A stretch of 64,000 nucleotides of DNA from assembly GCF_001315015.1 (NCBI RefSeq), contig NZ_CP012914.1:558001-622000 (forward strand). The letters run 5' to 3'. The stretch is from Azospirillum brasilense (GTDB taxonomy: Bacteria; Pseudomonadota; Alphaproteobacteria; Azospirillales; Azospirillaceae). Positions 17,789 through 27,010 of the stretch are shown here, piece by piece (position 1 is the first letter of the stretch; the number at the start of each line of letters is the position of its first letter). The notes beneath the pieces were generated by a model. The model saw only the letters and a program-made list of their open reading frames with translations. It made no database searches and was not told the DNA's origin. The position numbers and the translations under genes were made by a program.

Positions 17789-18595
17789 TCATGCCCGGAT
17801 GTCGAGCGACGGACTAATGCCGGCGGCCACCACCGGCACGCCGTCGCGGAACAGAGGCATGTCCTTCAGGTCCTTGACATAGCCACCGGTGGCGACAGCC
17901 TCGGGCGACTTGTCCTTGAGGCGGTCCATGGCGCCCTTGATCATGGCGACCAACGGATTCTCGCTGTCGAGATCGTCCGGTTCCCGACCGCTGCTCCGCA
18001 TCGACTGCTCGTACCCGAACTGGTTGGCGGCGCGTTGGACCGCCCAGTTGGCCGAGCCTTTCTCCTCGTCGCTGACGCTCTCCAGGAAGGCGACGCCGGC
18101 CCGGAAGCGGGCGGCGTGATCGTTGCCCGTCGGGTCCGCGGCCATCATGGCCTGCCCCTGCTGTTGCGACATGATGGATTGGGCAGTGTCCTGCTCGTCT
18201 TTGGAGAAGCTGCCGTCGCTGTTGCTGGCGATGGCGAAGAGGGCGCGGCGGTCGAGCCCGCCATAGACGGTGTCCCAGCTTTCCTGGGTGGCGTGCATGT
18301 AGTCCATCGGCTTGCCGCTCGCGGCCAGTTCCGCGTATTTGGCGTCGATGGCCGCCCGCGTGTCCTTGGCGACGGTCGCGAAATCCTTCTTTCCCGCGGT
18401 CTGGGGTGAGGCCTGGGACGCCAGGGACGCCTGGGCCGTCTCCGACAATGTGACGACCGCCGCATCGCGCGTGCCGTTGGAGGAGTCGGCGGCCGTGTCC
18501 TTTGCCCCCACCGCACTCTTTGAGGTGGATGGTGTCGTCGCGATCAGGGTGGCCGGTTGCCGAGCCGCACCCAACGATGCATCCATGACGTTCAT
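17789..18595 (-). CDS. Hypothetical protein with an Ala/Ser/Thr-rich N-terminus
   Basis: A 268-residue protein of unknown function, without a signal peptide or membrane helix. The first 70 residues are low-complexity Ala/Ser/Thr. The rest is a helical soluble domain with a weak EF-hand-like loop (NSDGSFSKDEQD, about residue 130) and polar helices ending in LKDMPLFRDGVPVV. It converges with the SMR gene, with only 4 bp between stops. A second in-frame ATG lies at 18586. Related proteins seem to occur in Azospirillum-like genomes, but I cannot assign a role. Confidence 0.6.
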   Translation of the reverse strand: MNVMDASLGAARQPATLIATTPSTSKSAVGAKDTAADSSNGTRDAAVVTLSETAQASLASQASPQTAGKKDFATVAKDTRAAIDAKYAELAASGKPMDYMHATQESWDTVYGGLDRRALFAIASNSDGSFSKDEQDTAQSIMSQQQGQAMMAADPTGNDHAARFRAGVAFLESVSDEEKGSANWAVQRAANQFGYEQSMRSSGREPDDLDSENPLVAMIKGAMDRLKDKSPEAVATGGYVKDLKDMPLFRDGVPVVAAGISPSLDIRA

Positions 18596-18750
18596 CAGAC
18601 CGCTCTCCGATTGCCGAGGCTTGCCAGTGATTGGAGAGTGTCGGCGTGCCGGATCACTCTACGGCCGTGTGTGATAATCGAGGAAGTTTACCAAAAGATG
18701 TATTGGCGGTCGATCGGCAAGTTCTCAGGTTGAACGGCGATGGTCCAAAG

Positions 18751-19437
18751 CTAACGCGCGCAATCGGCCAACCCGTCCCGCTCCACCACCGCCATGCGCC
18801 GTTCGATGACGCCGGCCCGCCGCGCCACATAGGCGCCGGGCGGGTTCGGGGACCAGTTGCGGGGGTTGGGCAGGACGACGGCCAGCAGGGCGGCCTCGCG
18901 GCGGGTCAGGGCCGATGCCGGTTTCGTGAAATGGTGGCGGGCGGCGGCCTCGGCGCCGTAGACGCCGTCGTCCCACTCCACGATGTTCAGATAGACCTCC
19001 AGGATGCGGCTCTTGGGCCACAGCGCCTCGATCAGCAGGGTGAACCATGCCTCCGCGCCCTTGCGGGTCCAACTGCGGTCCGGCCAGAGGAAGGCGTTCT
19101 TGGCGGTCTGCTGGCTGATCGTGCTGCCGCCGCGCAGGCGCCGGCCCTCCTCGTTGTCCTCGAAGGCGCCTTCGATTGCCGCCCAGTCGAAGCCGCCATG
19201 GCCGCAGAACAGCGTGTCCTCCGACGCGATGACCGCGCGGGCGAGGTGGGGGGAGATCTGCGACATGGGCACCCAGTCGTGCGCCAGCCCGGACCCTCCG
19301 GCGGCGCGGATCAGCATCAGGGGCGTGGCCGGCACCGGCACCACGCGGTAGAGCGCCGCCCAGCCGACGCTGAAGGCCACCAGGGCGACGGCCAGGGCCA
19401 TCAGGAGTCTCAGCAGACGCCGGACCGGAAACCGCAT
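18751..19437 (-). CDS. mtgA: Monofunctional biosynthetic peptidoglycan transglycosylase
   Basis: A 228-residue GT51 glycosyltransferase that polymerises lipid II into glycan strands at the inner membrane. One N-terminal membrane anchor (about residues 10-30) precedes the GT51 motifs [14 protein letters not shown] (catalytic Glu), [16 protein letters not shown] and the [20 protein letters not shown] region. The length is normal. It is divergent from the helicase gene at 19557. Confidence 0.94.
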   Translation of the reverse strand: MRFPVRRLLRLLMALAVALVAFSVGWAALYRVVPVPATPLMLIRAAGGSGLAHDWVPMSQISPHLARAVIASEDTLFCGHGGFDWAAIEGAFEDNEEGRRLRGGSTISQQTAKNAFLWPDRSWTRKGAEAWFTLLIEALWPKSRILEVYLNIVEWDDGVYGAEAAARHHFTKPASALTRREAALLAVVLPNPRNWSPNPPGAYVARRAGVIERRMAVVERDGLADCAR

Positions 19438-19556
19438 GCGCTCGACCTCTCCTCTGCGACGCTCAAGGACGGGGGGAGCACTTTCGAGGGGGCGGGCCGA
19501 TCGGTCAACACGGGTTTGCTCGCATTGCGGCGACGGGGGCCATTATACTGCGCGCC

Positions 19557-22325
19557 ATGGATCTGACCTCGGCGCCCTCCCTCCCGTCCTTCAGCCTCGA
19601 TGACGCGCCGGCATTGGTGGCCGGTGCGCGCCGCGTGGTTCTGCTGACCGGTGATGGGGAGGTGGAGGAACTGCCGCCCGCCGCCGCCGCGAAGCGGGCG
19701 CGCCGCCAGCCGCCGCTCGTCTGCCACGCGCGGGCCATGGCGCGGCGGCTGGGGACGGAGCCCTTCGCCGCCTTCGACCTGCTGGAGCTGTTCGCCTTCG
19801 TCCTGCCCGCCCGCTTCTGCGTGCCGACCCCGCGCGGGTTGGCCGAGGCGCTGGACCTGCCGATTCCCGACGGGCTGGAGGACGACGCGCTGGCCCTGCA
19901 CCGGGCGGTGCGCAAGCTGCTTGGCCTGCTGGGTGCGCCGGGGCGGGAGGAGGCGTCCGACCCGGTGGCCTTCGCCTGGGAGATGGGGCGCGCCGGCTGG
20001 CTGTGGGCGCCCGCCGTGCTGGCCGCGCTCGGCAAGCCGGACGGGCCGGAGAAGGGCGCCGGCCGCGCCGGCCTGCGCGTCTGGACCCGCATCAAGGAGT
20101 GGCAGGACGGCCCGCCCGAGCCGCCGCCCGCCCACCACCCGGTGGAGCCGGACGAGGCGCGCCGCCGGCTGTCGGTGATGCTGGCGGCCAGCGTGCCCGG
20201 CAAGGTCGCCGAGCCGCGCCCGCAGCAGGCCGACTACGCCAGCGCGGTGTCGGCCGCCTTCGCCCCGCGCCCCGCCCCCGACACGCCGAACGTCGTGCTG
20301 GCGGAGGCCGGGACGGGCGTCGGCAAGACGCTGGGCTATCTGGCGCCGGCCACGGTGTGGGCGGAGAAGAACGGCGGGACGGTGTGGATCTCCACCTACA
20401 CCCGCAACCTCCAGCACCAGATCGACGCGGAGCTGGACCGCCTCTACCCCGAGCCGGCGACCAAGGCGCGCAAGGTCGTGCTGCGCAAGGGCCGGGAGAA
20501 CTACCTGTGCCTGCTGAACCTGGAGGAGGCCGTCCGCGGCATGCCGATGCAGCCGCACCACGCCATCGGGGTCGGGCTGATGGCGCGCTGGGCCGCGGCG
20601 ACGCGCGACGGCGACCTGACCGGCGGTGACTTTCCCGGCTGGCTGGTCGACATCGCCGGGCGCGGGCGGACGCTGGGCCTCGCCGACCGGCGGGGCGAGT
20701 GCATCTACTCCGCCTGCGACCATTACGCCCGCTGCTACATCGAGAAGAGCGTGCGCCGCGCCCGCAAGGCCGACGTGGTGATCGCCAACCACGCGCTGGT
20801 CATGGTGCAGGCGGCGCTGGGCGGCGGCGAGGAGCCGACGCTGCCCACCCGCTACGTCTTCGACGAGGGGCACCACGTCTTCGACGCCGCGGACAGCGCC
20901 TTCGCCGGGCATCTGACCGGGCGCGAGACCCAGGAACTGCGGCGCTGGCTGCTGGGGGCCGAGGAGACCGGGCGCAGCCGCGCCCGCGGGCTGAAGCGCC
21001 GCATCGAGGATCTGGTCGCCAGCGACGAACAGGCGCAGGAGCTGATGGACGCGGTGATGCTGGGCGCCCGCGTCCTGCCGGCGGAGGGGTGGGCGGCGCG
21101 GCTGTCCGCCGACAACCCGCAGGGGCCGACCGAGGCCTTCCTGCTCGCCGCGCGGCGGCAGGTCTATTCCCGCACGGCGGGGCAGGGCGGTCCCTACAGC
21201 CTGGAGGCCGACAAGGCCTATCCGGTGGATGGGCTGCTCGATGCGGCGGTGGCGCTGGAGGCGGCGCTGGTCCGGCTGGCGGAACCGCTGGCCGGGCTGG
21301 CCAAGCGGCTGGCGGCAAGGCTGGAGGACGAGACGGCGGAACTGGACAGCGACCAGCGGCGGCGCATCGACGCCATGGCGCGCAGCCTGACCCGGCGCGG
21401 CGTGCTGACGGTCGAGGCGTGGCGGGCCATGCTGAAGACGCTGCCCGTGGAAACCCCGGCGCAGTTCGTGGACTGGTTTGCGGTGGAGCGGATCGACGGG
21501 CGCGACGTCGACGTCGGGCTCTACCGCCACTGGATCGACCCGACCGTGCCCTTCGCGGAGGCGCTGGCCGGGCCGGCGCACGGCATGGTGGTCACCTCCG
21601 CCACGCTGACCGACGGCACCGGCGACACCGCCATGGACTGGCAGGCGGCGGAGGACCGCTGCGGCGCCAGCCACCTGCCCAAGCCGGCGCTGCGCGCCCA
21701 GGTGCCCTCGCCCTTCGACTATCCCAACCGCACGCGGGTGATGGTGGTCACCGATGTGCGCAAGGACGATCTGGGGCAGGTGGCGTCGGCCTACCGCACG
21801 CTGTTCCAGGCGGCGGGCGGCGGGGGCCTGGGGCTGTTCACGGCGATCAGCCGGCTGCGCGCCGTCTACGACCGCATCGTGGAGCCTTTGGATGCCACCG
21901 GCATTCCGCTCTACGCCCAGCATGTCGATCCGCTGGACGTGGCGACCCTGATCGACATCTTCCGGGGGGAGGAGCACGCCTGCCTGCTCGGCACCGACGC
22001 GGTGCGCGACGGGGTGGACGTGCCGGGCCGCTCGCTGCGGCTGATCGTCTTCGACCGCGTGCCCTGGCCGCGCCCGGACATCCTGCACCGCGCCCGGCGC
22101 GATGCCTTCGGGCGGCGGCGCTACGAGGACATGATCGCGCGGCTGCGGCTGAAGCAGGCCTTCGGCCGGCTGGTCCGGCGGGCCGACGACACCGGGGTGT
22201 TCGTTCTGCTCGACCCGATGATGCCGAGCCGCCTGTTCGGCGCCTTCCCCGAGGGGGTGGAGGTCCGCCGTGTCGGCATCAAGGAGGCGGTGGAGGCGAC
22301 GGCGGAATTCCTGCGGGGCTGGTGA
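19557..22325 (+). CDS. DinG/XPD-like ATP-dependent DNA helicase
   Basis: A 922-residue superfamily 2 helicase of the Rad3/XPD/DinG group. An N-terminal region of about 210 residues precedes motif I (AEAGTGVGKT, about residue 250) and the DEAH-type box VFDEGHHVFD (about residue 435). Four cysteines between them (one in NYLCLLN, three in GECIYSACDHYARCY) fit the iron-sulfur domain of this group, and the C-terminal motif VI region (LRLKQAFGRLVRRADD) is intact. Such enzymes unwind 5'-overhang DNA, D-loops and R-loops. It is longer than E. coli DinG because of the N-terminal extension, which is usual in alphaproteobacteria. Confidence 0.88.
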   Translation: MDLTSAPSLPSFSLDDAPALVAGARRVVLLTGDGEVEELPPAAAAKRARRQPPLVCHARAMARRLGTEPFAAFDLLELFAFVLPARFCVPTPRGLAEALDLPIPDGLEDDALALHRAVRKLLGLLGAPGREEASDPVAFAWEMGRAGWLWAPAVLAALGKPDGPEKGAGRAGLRVWTRIKEWQDGPPEPPPAHHPVEPDEARRRLSVMLAASVPGKVAEPRPQQADYASAVSAAFAPRPAPDTPNVVLAEAGTGVGKTLGYLAPATVWAEKNGGTVWISTYTRNLQHQIDAELDRLYPEPATKARKVVLRKGRENYLCLLNLEEAVRGMPMQPHHAIGVGLMARWAAATRDGDLTGGDFPGWLVDIAGRGRTLGLADRRGECIYSACDHYARCYIEKSVRRARKADVVIANHALVMVQAALGGGEEPTLPTRYVFDEGHHVFDAADSAFAGHLTGRETQELRRWLLGAEETGRSRARGLKRRIEDLVASDEQAQELMDAVMLGARVLPAEGWAARLSADNPQGPTEAFLLAARRQVYSRTAGQGGPYSLEADKAYPVDGLLDAAVALEAALVRLAEPLAGLAKRLAARLEDETAELDSDQRRRIDAMARSLTRRGVLTVEAWRAMLKTLPVETPAQFVDWFAVERIDGRDVDVGLYRHWIDPTVPFAEALAGPAHGMVVTSATLTDGTGDTAMDWQAAEDRCGASHLPKPALRAQVPSPFDYPNRTRVMVVTDVRKDDLGQVASAYRTLFQAAGGGGLGLFTAISRLRAVYDRIVEPLDATGIPLYAQHVDPLDVATLIDIFRGEEHACLLGTDAVRDGVDVPGRSLRLIVFDRVPWPRPDILHRARRDAFGRRRYEDMIARLRLKQAFGRLVRRADDTGVFVLLDPMMPSRLFGAFPEGVEVRRVGIKEAVEATAEFLRGW

Positions 22326-22350
22326 GACCCCGCAGGAACCGGACAGCGCC

Positions 22351-24030
22351 TCAGGCGGCGCGGATCGCCGCCAGGAAGCTCTCCACGTCGCGGCGCAGGT
22401 TCTCCGCCTGCGACGCCAGCCCGCCGGCCGCACCCAGCACCTGATGGGCGGCGGCCCCGGTGGTGCCGGCGGCCTCGGTCACCTGGACGATGTTGCTGGA
22501 CACCTCGCGCGTGCCGATCGCCGCCTGCTGGACGTTGCGCGAGATCTCGTTGGTCGCGGCGGACTGCTCCTCGATCGCGGCGGCGATGGAGGTGGAGATC
22601 TCGTTGATCGCCGCGATGGTGCGGCCGATCCCCTCGATGGCGCCGACCGAGCCGGCGGTGGCCTCCTGGATCGCCTGTATCTGCGAGGCGATCTCGTCCG
22701 TCGCGCGGGCGGTCTGGTTGGCGAGTTGCTTCACCTCCGACGCGACGACGGCGAAGCCCTTGCCGGCCTCACCGGCGCGGGCCGCCTCGATGGTGGCGTT
22801 GAGCGCCAGCAGGTTGGTCTGTCCGGCGATGTTGGTGATGAGCTGCACCACGGCGCCGATGCGGTGCGCGGCGTCGGCGAGCCCGCGCACGGAGTCGGTG
22901 GTGCGCCCGGCCTCTTGCACCGCCTGTCCGGCGATGCCGGTGGAGCGGGTGACCTGCGAGCCGATTTCCCCGATGGAGCTGGACATCTCCTCCGCGGCGC
23001 TGGCCACCGTCTGCACGTTGGCGCTGGTCTGCTCCGCGGCGGCGGCGGCGTTGGCCGCTTGGTCGTTGGTCTGGCGGGCGGTGACCGCCATGCTCTGGGC
23101 GGTGGTGTCCAACTCGGTCGCGGCGGCGGCGACGTTGCGCAGCGCGTCGGCGACCTGCTCCTCGAAGGAGGCGATCAGCCGCTCGACCGCCTCGGTCCGC
23201 CGCAGCTTGGCGGCCTGCTCGGCGGCCTGCTCGGCGGCCAGCCGGTCGGCCTCGATCAGCCCGTCCTTGAAGACCTGGACGGCGGTGGCCATGGCGCCGA
23301 TCTCGTCGCCCCGGCTGGCGAAGGGAATCGCCGTCGTCTTGTCGCCGCCGGCCAGCCGGCGCATCGCCTCGGTCATCGCGCCGATCGGCGAGGAGACCCC
23401 GCGGATCATCATCAGCGCGCCGCCCAGGCAGACGGCGACGCCGATGAGCAGCGCGCCGATGAGCATCGTGCTGGACTGGGCGTAGACGGCGTCGGCGTCG
23501 TCGCTCGCCTTGGCGGCCCCGCGGTTGTTGTGGTCGATCATGGCGTCGAGAGTCCGCCCGACCTCCTGGAAGCCCTTGTCGGCCGCATCGCGGAACAGGG
23601 CGTTGGCGGCGGCGTTCTCGTTGCGCCGCGACAGGGCGGTGATCTGACGCTGCAGCGTCAGATACTGCGCCCATTGCTGCTCGAACTGGGTGAACAGAGC
23701 GCGCCCCTCGGCCGTGCGCAGCGTTGCCTCGTAGGTCCGGCGGGCGTTGGCGATGTTGGCTTCCATTTCGTCCATCCTCTTCTCCGCCGCGGCCATTTCC
23801 GGCTCGCTGGTGCTGAGGATGTGAGCGCTTTGCAGGATGCGGAAGTTCGACACCGCGTCGTTCACGGTGTTGACCTGCACGACCCGCGGCATCCAGAAGG
23901 TGGCGATCTCGGTCGAGCTGTCGTTGACCACCGACAGACGGTTGATTCCAAGGGCGCCAATTCCAGCGAGAAGCAGGGATAGAAACGCAAAAACGGCGAA
24001 AGTCTTTGTTCTGACGCTGATGTCATTCAT
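22351..24030 (-). CDS. Methyl-accepting chemotaxis protein (4HB type)
   Basis: A 559-residue transmembrane chemoreceptor. One helix near the N-terminus, a four-helix-bundle periplasmic domain (about 35-190), a second helix (about 192-215) and a HAMP domain lead to the signalling hairpin tip with [33 protein letters not shown]. The C-terminus ends ...FLAAIRAA without a CheR-tethering pentapeptide. The ligand is unknown. It resembles the receptor at 27011-28702, so the two may be duplicates with diverged sensors. It is monocistronic. Confidence 0.93.
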   Translation of the reverse strand: MNDISVRTKTFAVFAFLSLLLAGIGALGINRLSVVNDSSTEIATFWMPRVVQVNTVNDAVSNFRILQSAHILSTSEPEMAAAEKRMDEMEANIANARRTYEATLRTAEGRALFTQFEQQWAQYLTLQRQITALSRRNENAAANALFRDAADKGFQEVGRTLDAMIDHNNRGAAKASDDADAVYAQSSTMLIGALLIGVAVCLGGALMMIRGVSSPIGAMTEAMRRLAGGDKTTAIPFASRGDEIGAMATAVQVFKDGLIEADRLAAEQAAEQAAKLRRTEAVERLIASFEEQVADALRNVAAAATELDTTAQSMAVTARQTNDQAANAAAAAEQTSANVQTVASAAEEMSSSIGEIGSQVTRSTGIAGQAVQEAGRTTDSVRGLADAAHRIGAVVQLITNIAGQTNLLALNATIEAARAGEAGKGFAVVASEVKQLANQTARATDEIASQIQAIQEATAGSVGAIEGIGRTIAAINEISTSIAAAIEEQSAATNEISRNVQQAAIGTREVSSNIVQVTEAAGTTGAAAHQVLGAAGGLASQAENLRRDVESFLAAIRAA

Positions 24031-24717
24031 GGTTTGTTTTTCTCTTTTCTGTCGTGTCGGTGGTCAGCTTCCTCGCGCTTTCACCAAAAGAGCATTTTGT
24101 ATTTTTGTTTTTCTTCGTTGAAAATGATCAATTTTGCAATGAACCGGTTGCGGCAAAATTGTTCATTGTGTGACAGTGAAGGGATGCCTCACATGCTTCC
24201 GCACGTCCGGCCGCATGGGTGCGCGGATGGGCAATGCAAAAGCCTACATGTTCTGCGATAAGTTGAAGGATTGGTCGGTGGCCGAGGGGCGACCATGCGG
24301 GGAGATTCGTGGGACGTTTCCGAAGACGTTGGTCCGGAAGAAACTGGCGTCCTGCAGTCATCATGGCCGCCGCGCTCCCGCGGGCGGTGAAGGAGACTTC
24401 GCTACTCTACCGGTGCAGAGCCTGAACGCCCTCGGGGCACACGGTTTCTAGTGTCGCGTGCGGGCGCTGACCGGTGGTCCCGCGGGGCCCGGACCAAAGG
24501 CGGAATGAATGGAGCGCACACCGAGAATGGCCATGTCGTATCCATGCGTAAAAGTGCTGCGCACCGCGTATCTCAGCGTTTCTTACATGATAATACGTAT
24601 CGTCGCAACATGAGAAAGCGTGCAACCGACGATTGGCCTCGCCGCGAGCGGGGCGCCGTGGGAAGCAAATTCACCTTGGAAATGGAGGCTTCCTCGCCAG
24701 GCTTGGGAGAAATCGGC
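24031..24717. other. Intergenic region, AT-rich at the chemoreceptor side
   Basis: No supportable gene. The first 150 bp are distinctly AT-rich and probably hold the chemoreceptor promoter (minus strand). A 9-bp perfect inverted repeat, CAATTTTGC / GCAAAATTG with a 15-bp spacer (24129-24161), looks like an operator. The remainder is the leader of the regulator gene at 24718; the frame is open back to 24451 but lacks a good ribosome site there. Confidence 0.5.
24129..24161. promoter_or_regulatory. 9-bp inverted repeat, operator candidate
   Basis: CAATTTTGC at 24129-24137 and GCAAAATTG at 24153-24161 are exact complements, about 100 bp upstream of the chemoreceptor start. No cognate regulator is identified. 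Confidence 0.4.
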
Positions 24718-25260
24718 ATGGTGCAGCTTGGGGATCGGCTCAAGACCGTGCGCGAATTTCTCGGTGAGACACAAAAAACAATGTCTCGCCGGTTCCGCCT
24801 TGGGGAGAACACCTGGCAGTCCTACGAGTTGAACGGCAAGCTTCCGAAGGGAGAAACCCTGGCGGAACTGGCCGCCCTCGGCATCGACATGAACTGGCTG
24901 CTGACCGGCCGGGGCAGCATGCGGATGGCGGCCGGCCGGCCGGAGTCCGGCGACGCCGCGCTTCCGCTGTCGCCGCGCGAGTCCGGGTCTGTGCTCGACC
25001 TCGCGCTGTTGAGCGAGGCGATCGCCCTCGTTGAGCAGGGGCTGGACGACCTGGGCCGCCGCCTGTCGTCCCGCGCCAAGGGCAATCTTGTGGCGGCCCT
25101 GTACGGTCTGGCGTTGGCGGGGGAGGACGGCGGCGGGAGCGGCTCCCGTCCGCCGCGCGTCAGCCCGTCCGCCGCGGCGCATCTGCTCTGGCTCGCCTTG
25201 CAGATGGACGACGCGGTGCGGCCGGTGGGGGAGGGGGACGGGGCGGTCAGGCCGCCGTGA
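24718..25260 (+). CDS. Helix-turn-helix (Cro/CI-like) transcriptional regulator
   Basis: A 180-residue regulator. Residues 1-65 form a helix-turn-helix of the type found in phage-derived regulators ([63 protein letters not shown]); the 'NWLLTG' ending is characteristic of that group. The C-terminal half is less conserved and helical. ATG 24718 has GGGAGA eight bases upstream; longer starts exist but read through non-coding-looking sequence. It overlaps the convergent metA gene by 14 bp at the 3' ends. The target is unknown. Confidence 0.72.
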   Translation: MVQLGDRLKTVREFLGETQKTMSRRFRLGENTWQSYELNGKLPKGETLAELAALGIDMNWLLTGRGSMRMAAGRPESGDAALPLSPRESGSVLDLALLSEAIALVEQGLDDLGRRLSSRAKGNLVAALYGLALAGEDGGGSGSRPPRVSPSAAAHLLWLALQMDDAVRPVGEGDGAVRPP

Positions 25261-26194
25261 GGATGGCCGATCCCCCCGCCGTGCCGATCCGGGCGAGATC
25301 GAAGGGCGTCGTCTGGTAGATCCGGTTGATCCAGTTCGCGAACAGCAGATGGGCGTGGCTCCGCCACCGGTTTTCGGGCGGGAGGCTCGGGTCGTCGTCG
25401 GGGAAATAGCCGTGGGGAACCGGCGTGGCCGCGTCCTTGGCGACGTCCCGGACATACTCGTTGCGCAGGGTGTCGGTGTCGTACTCGACATGATTGAACA
25501 TGTGCAGCGACCGGCGGGCGGCGTCCTCCAGCAGGCAGGGGCCGGTCTCCGGGGAATCCAGGAGCACGCGCAGGCCGCTTTCGGGAGGGATGTCCTCCTC
25601 GCGCACCTCGGTCCAGCGCGAGACCGGGATGGGCACGCCGTCGGACAGGCCGCACAGATAGGGCGAGGCGGGGGCGCGGTTGCGGTGCCGGTACACGCCG
25701 GACGCCTTGCGCGGCAGAAGATGCTTCGGCACGCCGTGGAAATGATGAACGGCGGCCTGCGCCGCCCAGCAGATGTTCAGGCAGGAATGGACGTGGCTCT
25801 GCGTCCAGTCGAAGACCGAACACAGCTCGTCCCAATAGGACACCTCCTCGAAGGGCATCGTCTCGACCGGGGCGCCGGTGACGATGAAGCCGTCGAACTT
25901 CTCGCGGCGCGCATCCTCCCACGACCGGTAGAAGGCGCTCATGTGGTCGGCCGCGGTGTTGCGCGGCACATGGTTGGTGATCCGGATCAGCGACAGCTCG
26001 ACCTGAAGCGGCGTGCTGCCGAGAAGGCGCGCGATCTGCGTCTCGGTCCGGATCTTGTCAGGCATCAGGTTGAGCAGGCCGAAGCGCAGGGGCCGGATGT
26101 CCTGCCGGATGGCGTCGGCCTCCTGCATGACCATGACGCCCTCGGCCTGGAGGGCGGTGAAGGCGGGAAGATCGTTGGGTATCTTGATGGGCAT
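25247..26194 (-). CDS. metA: Homoserine O-acyltransferase MetA (acetyl-type predicted)
   Basis: A 315-residue MetA-family enzyme that acylates homoserine at the first committed step of methionine synthesis. The catalytic triad sits at the positions known for the family: Cys142 (NICWAAQ), His235 and Glu237 (FNHVEYD). Residue 111, reported to decide between succinyl-CoA (Gly) and acetyl-CoA (Glu), is Glu here ([12 protein letters not shown]). Despite the usual 'succinyltransferase' label, acetyl-CoA is therefore the predicted donor. ATG 26194 is the family start; the frame upstream reads through the riboswitch. Expression is probably controlled by the SAM riboswitch at 26272-26343. Confidence 0.93.
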   Translation of the reverse strand: MPIKIPNDLPAFTALQAEGVMVMQEADAIRQDIRPLRFGLLNLMPDKIRTETQIARLLGSTPLQVELSLIRITNHVPRNTAADHMSAFYRSWEDARREKFDGFIVTGAPVETMPFEEVSYWDELCSVFDWTQSHVHSCLNICWAAQAAVHHFHGVPKHLLPRKASGVYRHRNRAPASPYLCGLSDGVPIPVSRWTEVREEDIPPESGLRVLLDSPETGPCLLEDAARRSLHMFNHVEYDTDTLRNEYVRDVAKDAATPVPHGYFPDDDPSLPPENRWRSHAHLLFANWINRIYQTTPFDLARIGTAGGSAILTAA

Positions 26195-26271
26195 GACTCG
26201 TCCGGCTCCGCTGTCGGTGCATCGGTCGGAACAGACGTCATGGCGAACCCCGTTTGTTTGCCGGTCCGGCC

Positions 26272-26343
26272 ACATCCCCCTTCGGGACGCCACCTTGCTC
26301 GGGAAAGCAGGTTGGCGTTGAGCGTCCGCTCAACTCTTGATGC
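26272..26343 (-). ncRNA. Probable S-box-type SAM riboswitch (SAM-I/IV clan) of metA
   Basis: The metA leader folds by eye into a four-way junction of the S-box kind. P1 is GCAUC with GAUGU. P2 is UUGAGC-GGAC-GCUCAA. P3 is GCCAACCUGCU with AGCAAGGUGGC, including the CCAACC/AAGGUG core asymmetry. P4 is CCC-GAA-GGG. The P2 loop GGAC is exactly complementary to GUCC just after P3, giving the pseudoknot expected of this clan. The predicted transcription start lies a few bases upstream and metA starts 77 bases downstream. Covariance search was not possible. Confidence 0.72.
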
Positions 26344-26352
26344 ACGGTGCAC

Positions 26353-26379
26353 ATTATACGGGCAGCGGCGGCTTGGCAA
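26353..26379 (-). promoter_or_regulatory. Sigma-70-type promoter of metA
   Basis: TTGCCA and a consensus TATAAT, 15 bp apart, lie on the minus strand. Transcription would start near 26346, just before the first riboswitch stem, which supports both calls. Confidence 0.65.
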
Positions 26380-26412
26380 CAGGAGTGGGGCACCGGCGTT
26401 GCCATGGTTCCG

Positions 26413-26811
26413 TCAGGCGGGAAAGGCCGGGTAGAACCATGTGTTGAGCAGGAGCAACAGCGCCCAGAAGCCGATCTCCAGCGTTTCGGTGATCGGCTGG
26501 ATGCGCCGGATGGCGCCGTAGACATGGACCGCCAGCATCAGCCCGAACACGCCGAACAGAACGTCGAAGGCATAGGCGGTCGCCTCCACCGTCGTCGCGC
26601 CGCGCAGCATCAGGAACTCGACGATCAGGATGAACGCCCCGAGGCAGCGACCGAAATAAACGGCGAGGTCGGTGTCCTGCGGGATGCGCCACAGCATCAG
26701 TCGTGCCCAGGCGAGCGGCGCGATGAAAATTGGGAGAGCAAAGAAAAACGTCGTGCCTATCATCAGGACAAGCAAATAGGTCTGCGCGTGCTGCGCATAG
26801 ATGCCCAGCAT
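26413..26811 (-). CDS. Small four-helix membrane protein, unknown function
   Basis: A 132-residue integral membrane protein with four predicted helices (about 10-32, 48-66, 76-95 and 108-127). The polar segments include WARLMLWRIPQDTDLAVYFGRCLG and YGAIRRIQPITETLEIGFW. No family is recognised with confidence. The ATG opens at MLGIYAQHAQTYLLVLMIG. It is on the same strand as metA, but its stop is 34 bp upstream of the metA promoter, so it is a separate unit. Confidence 0.7.
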   Translation of the reverse strand: MLGIYAQHAQTYLLVLMIGTTFFFALPIFIAPLAWARLMLWRIPQDTDLAVYFGRCLGAFILIVEFLMLRGATTVEATAYAFDVLFGVFGLMLAVHVYGAIRRIQPITETLEIGFWALLLLLNTWFYPAFPA

Positions 26812-27010
26812 GGCGGCTCCTCCATTGTGTATTCTTGATGAGACAGTGACCAGTGACGGTCATGGAGTGCCGTGACAGCCGCCGGTTGTCAAACCGATTG
26901 CCGAGCGCTTCTTCGAAAGTATGAGGGGACGCGGGACGCCGGAGCCCATGCTGCGGCAAGGCTGCCGGTGAGCGGTCCCGCGGCCGCCCACCCGTCCTGT
27001 CTTGCGGTCT

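Noticed and set aside
19410..22433. A 1007-codon open frame antisense to the DinG-like helicase
   Set aside because: Low-complexity Arg/Gly/His-rich translation without any family likeness; shadow of the helicase gene.
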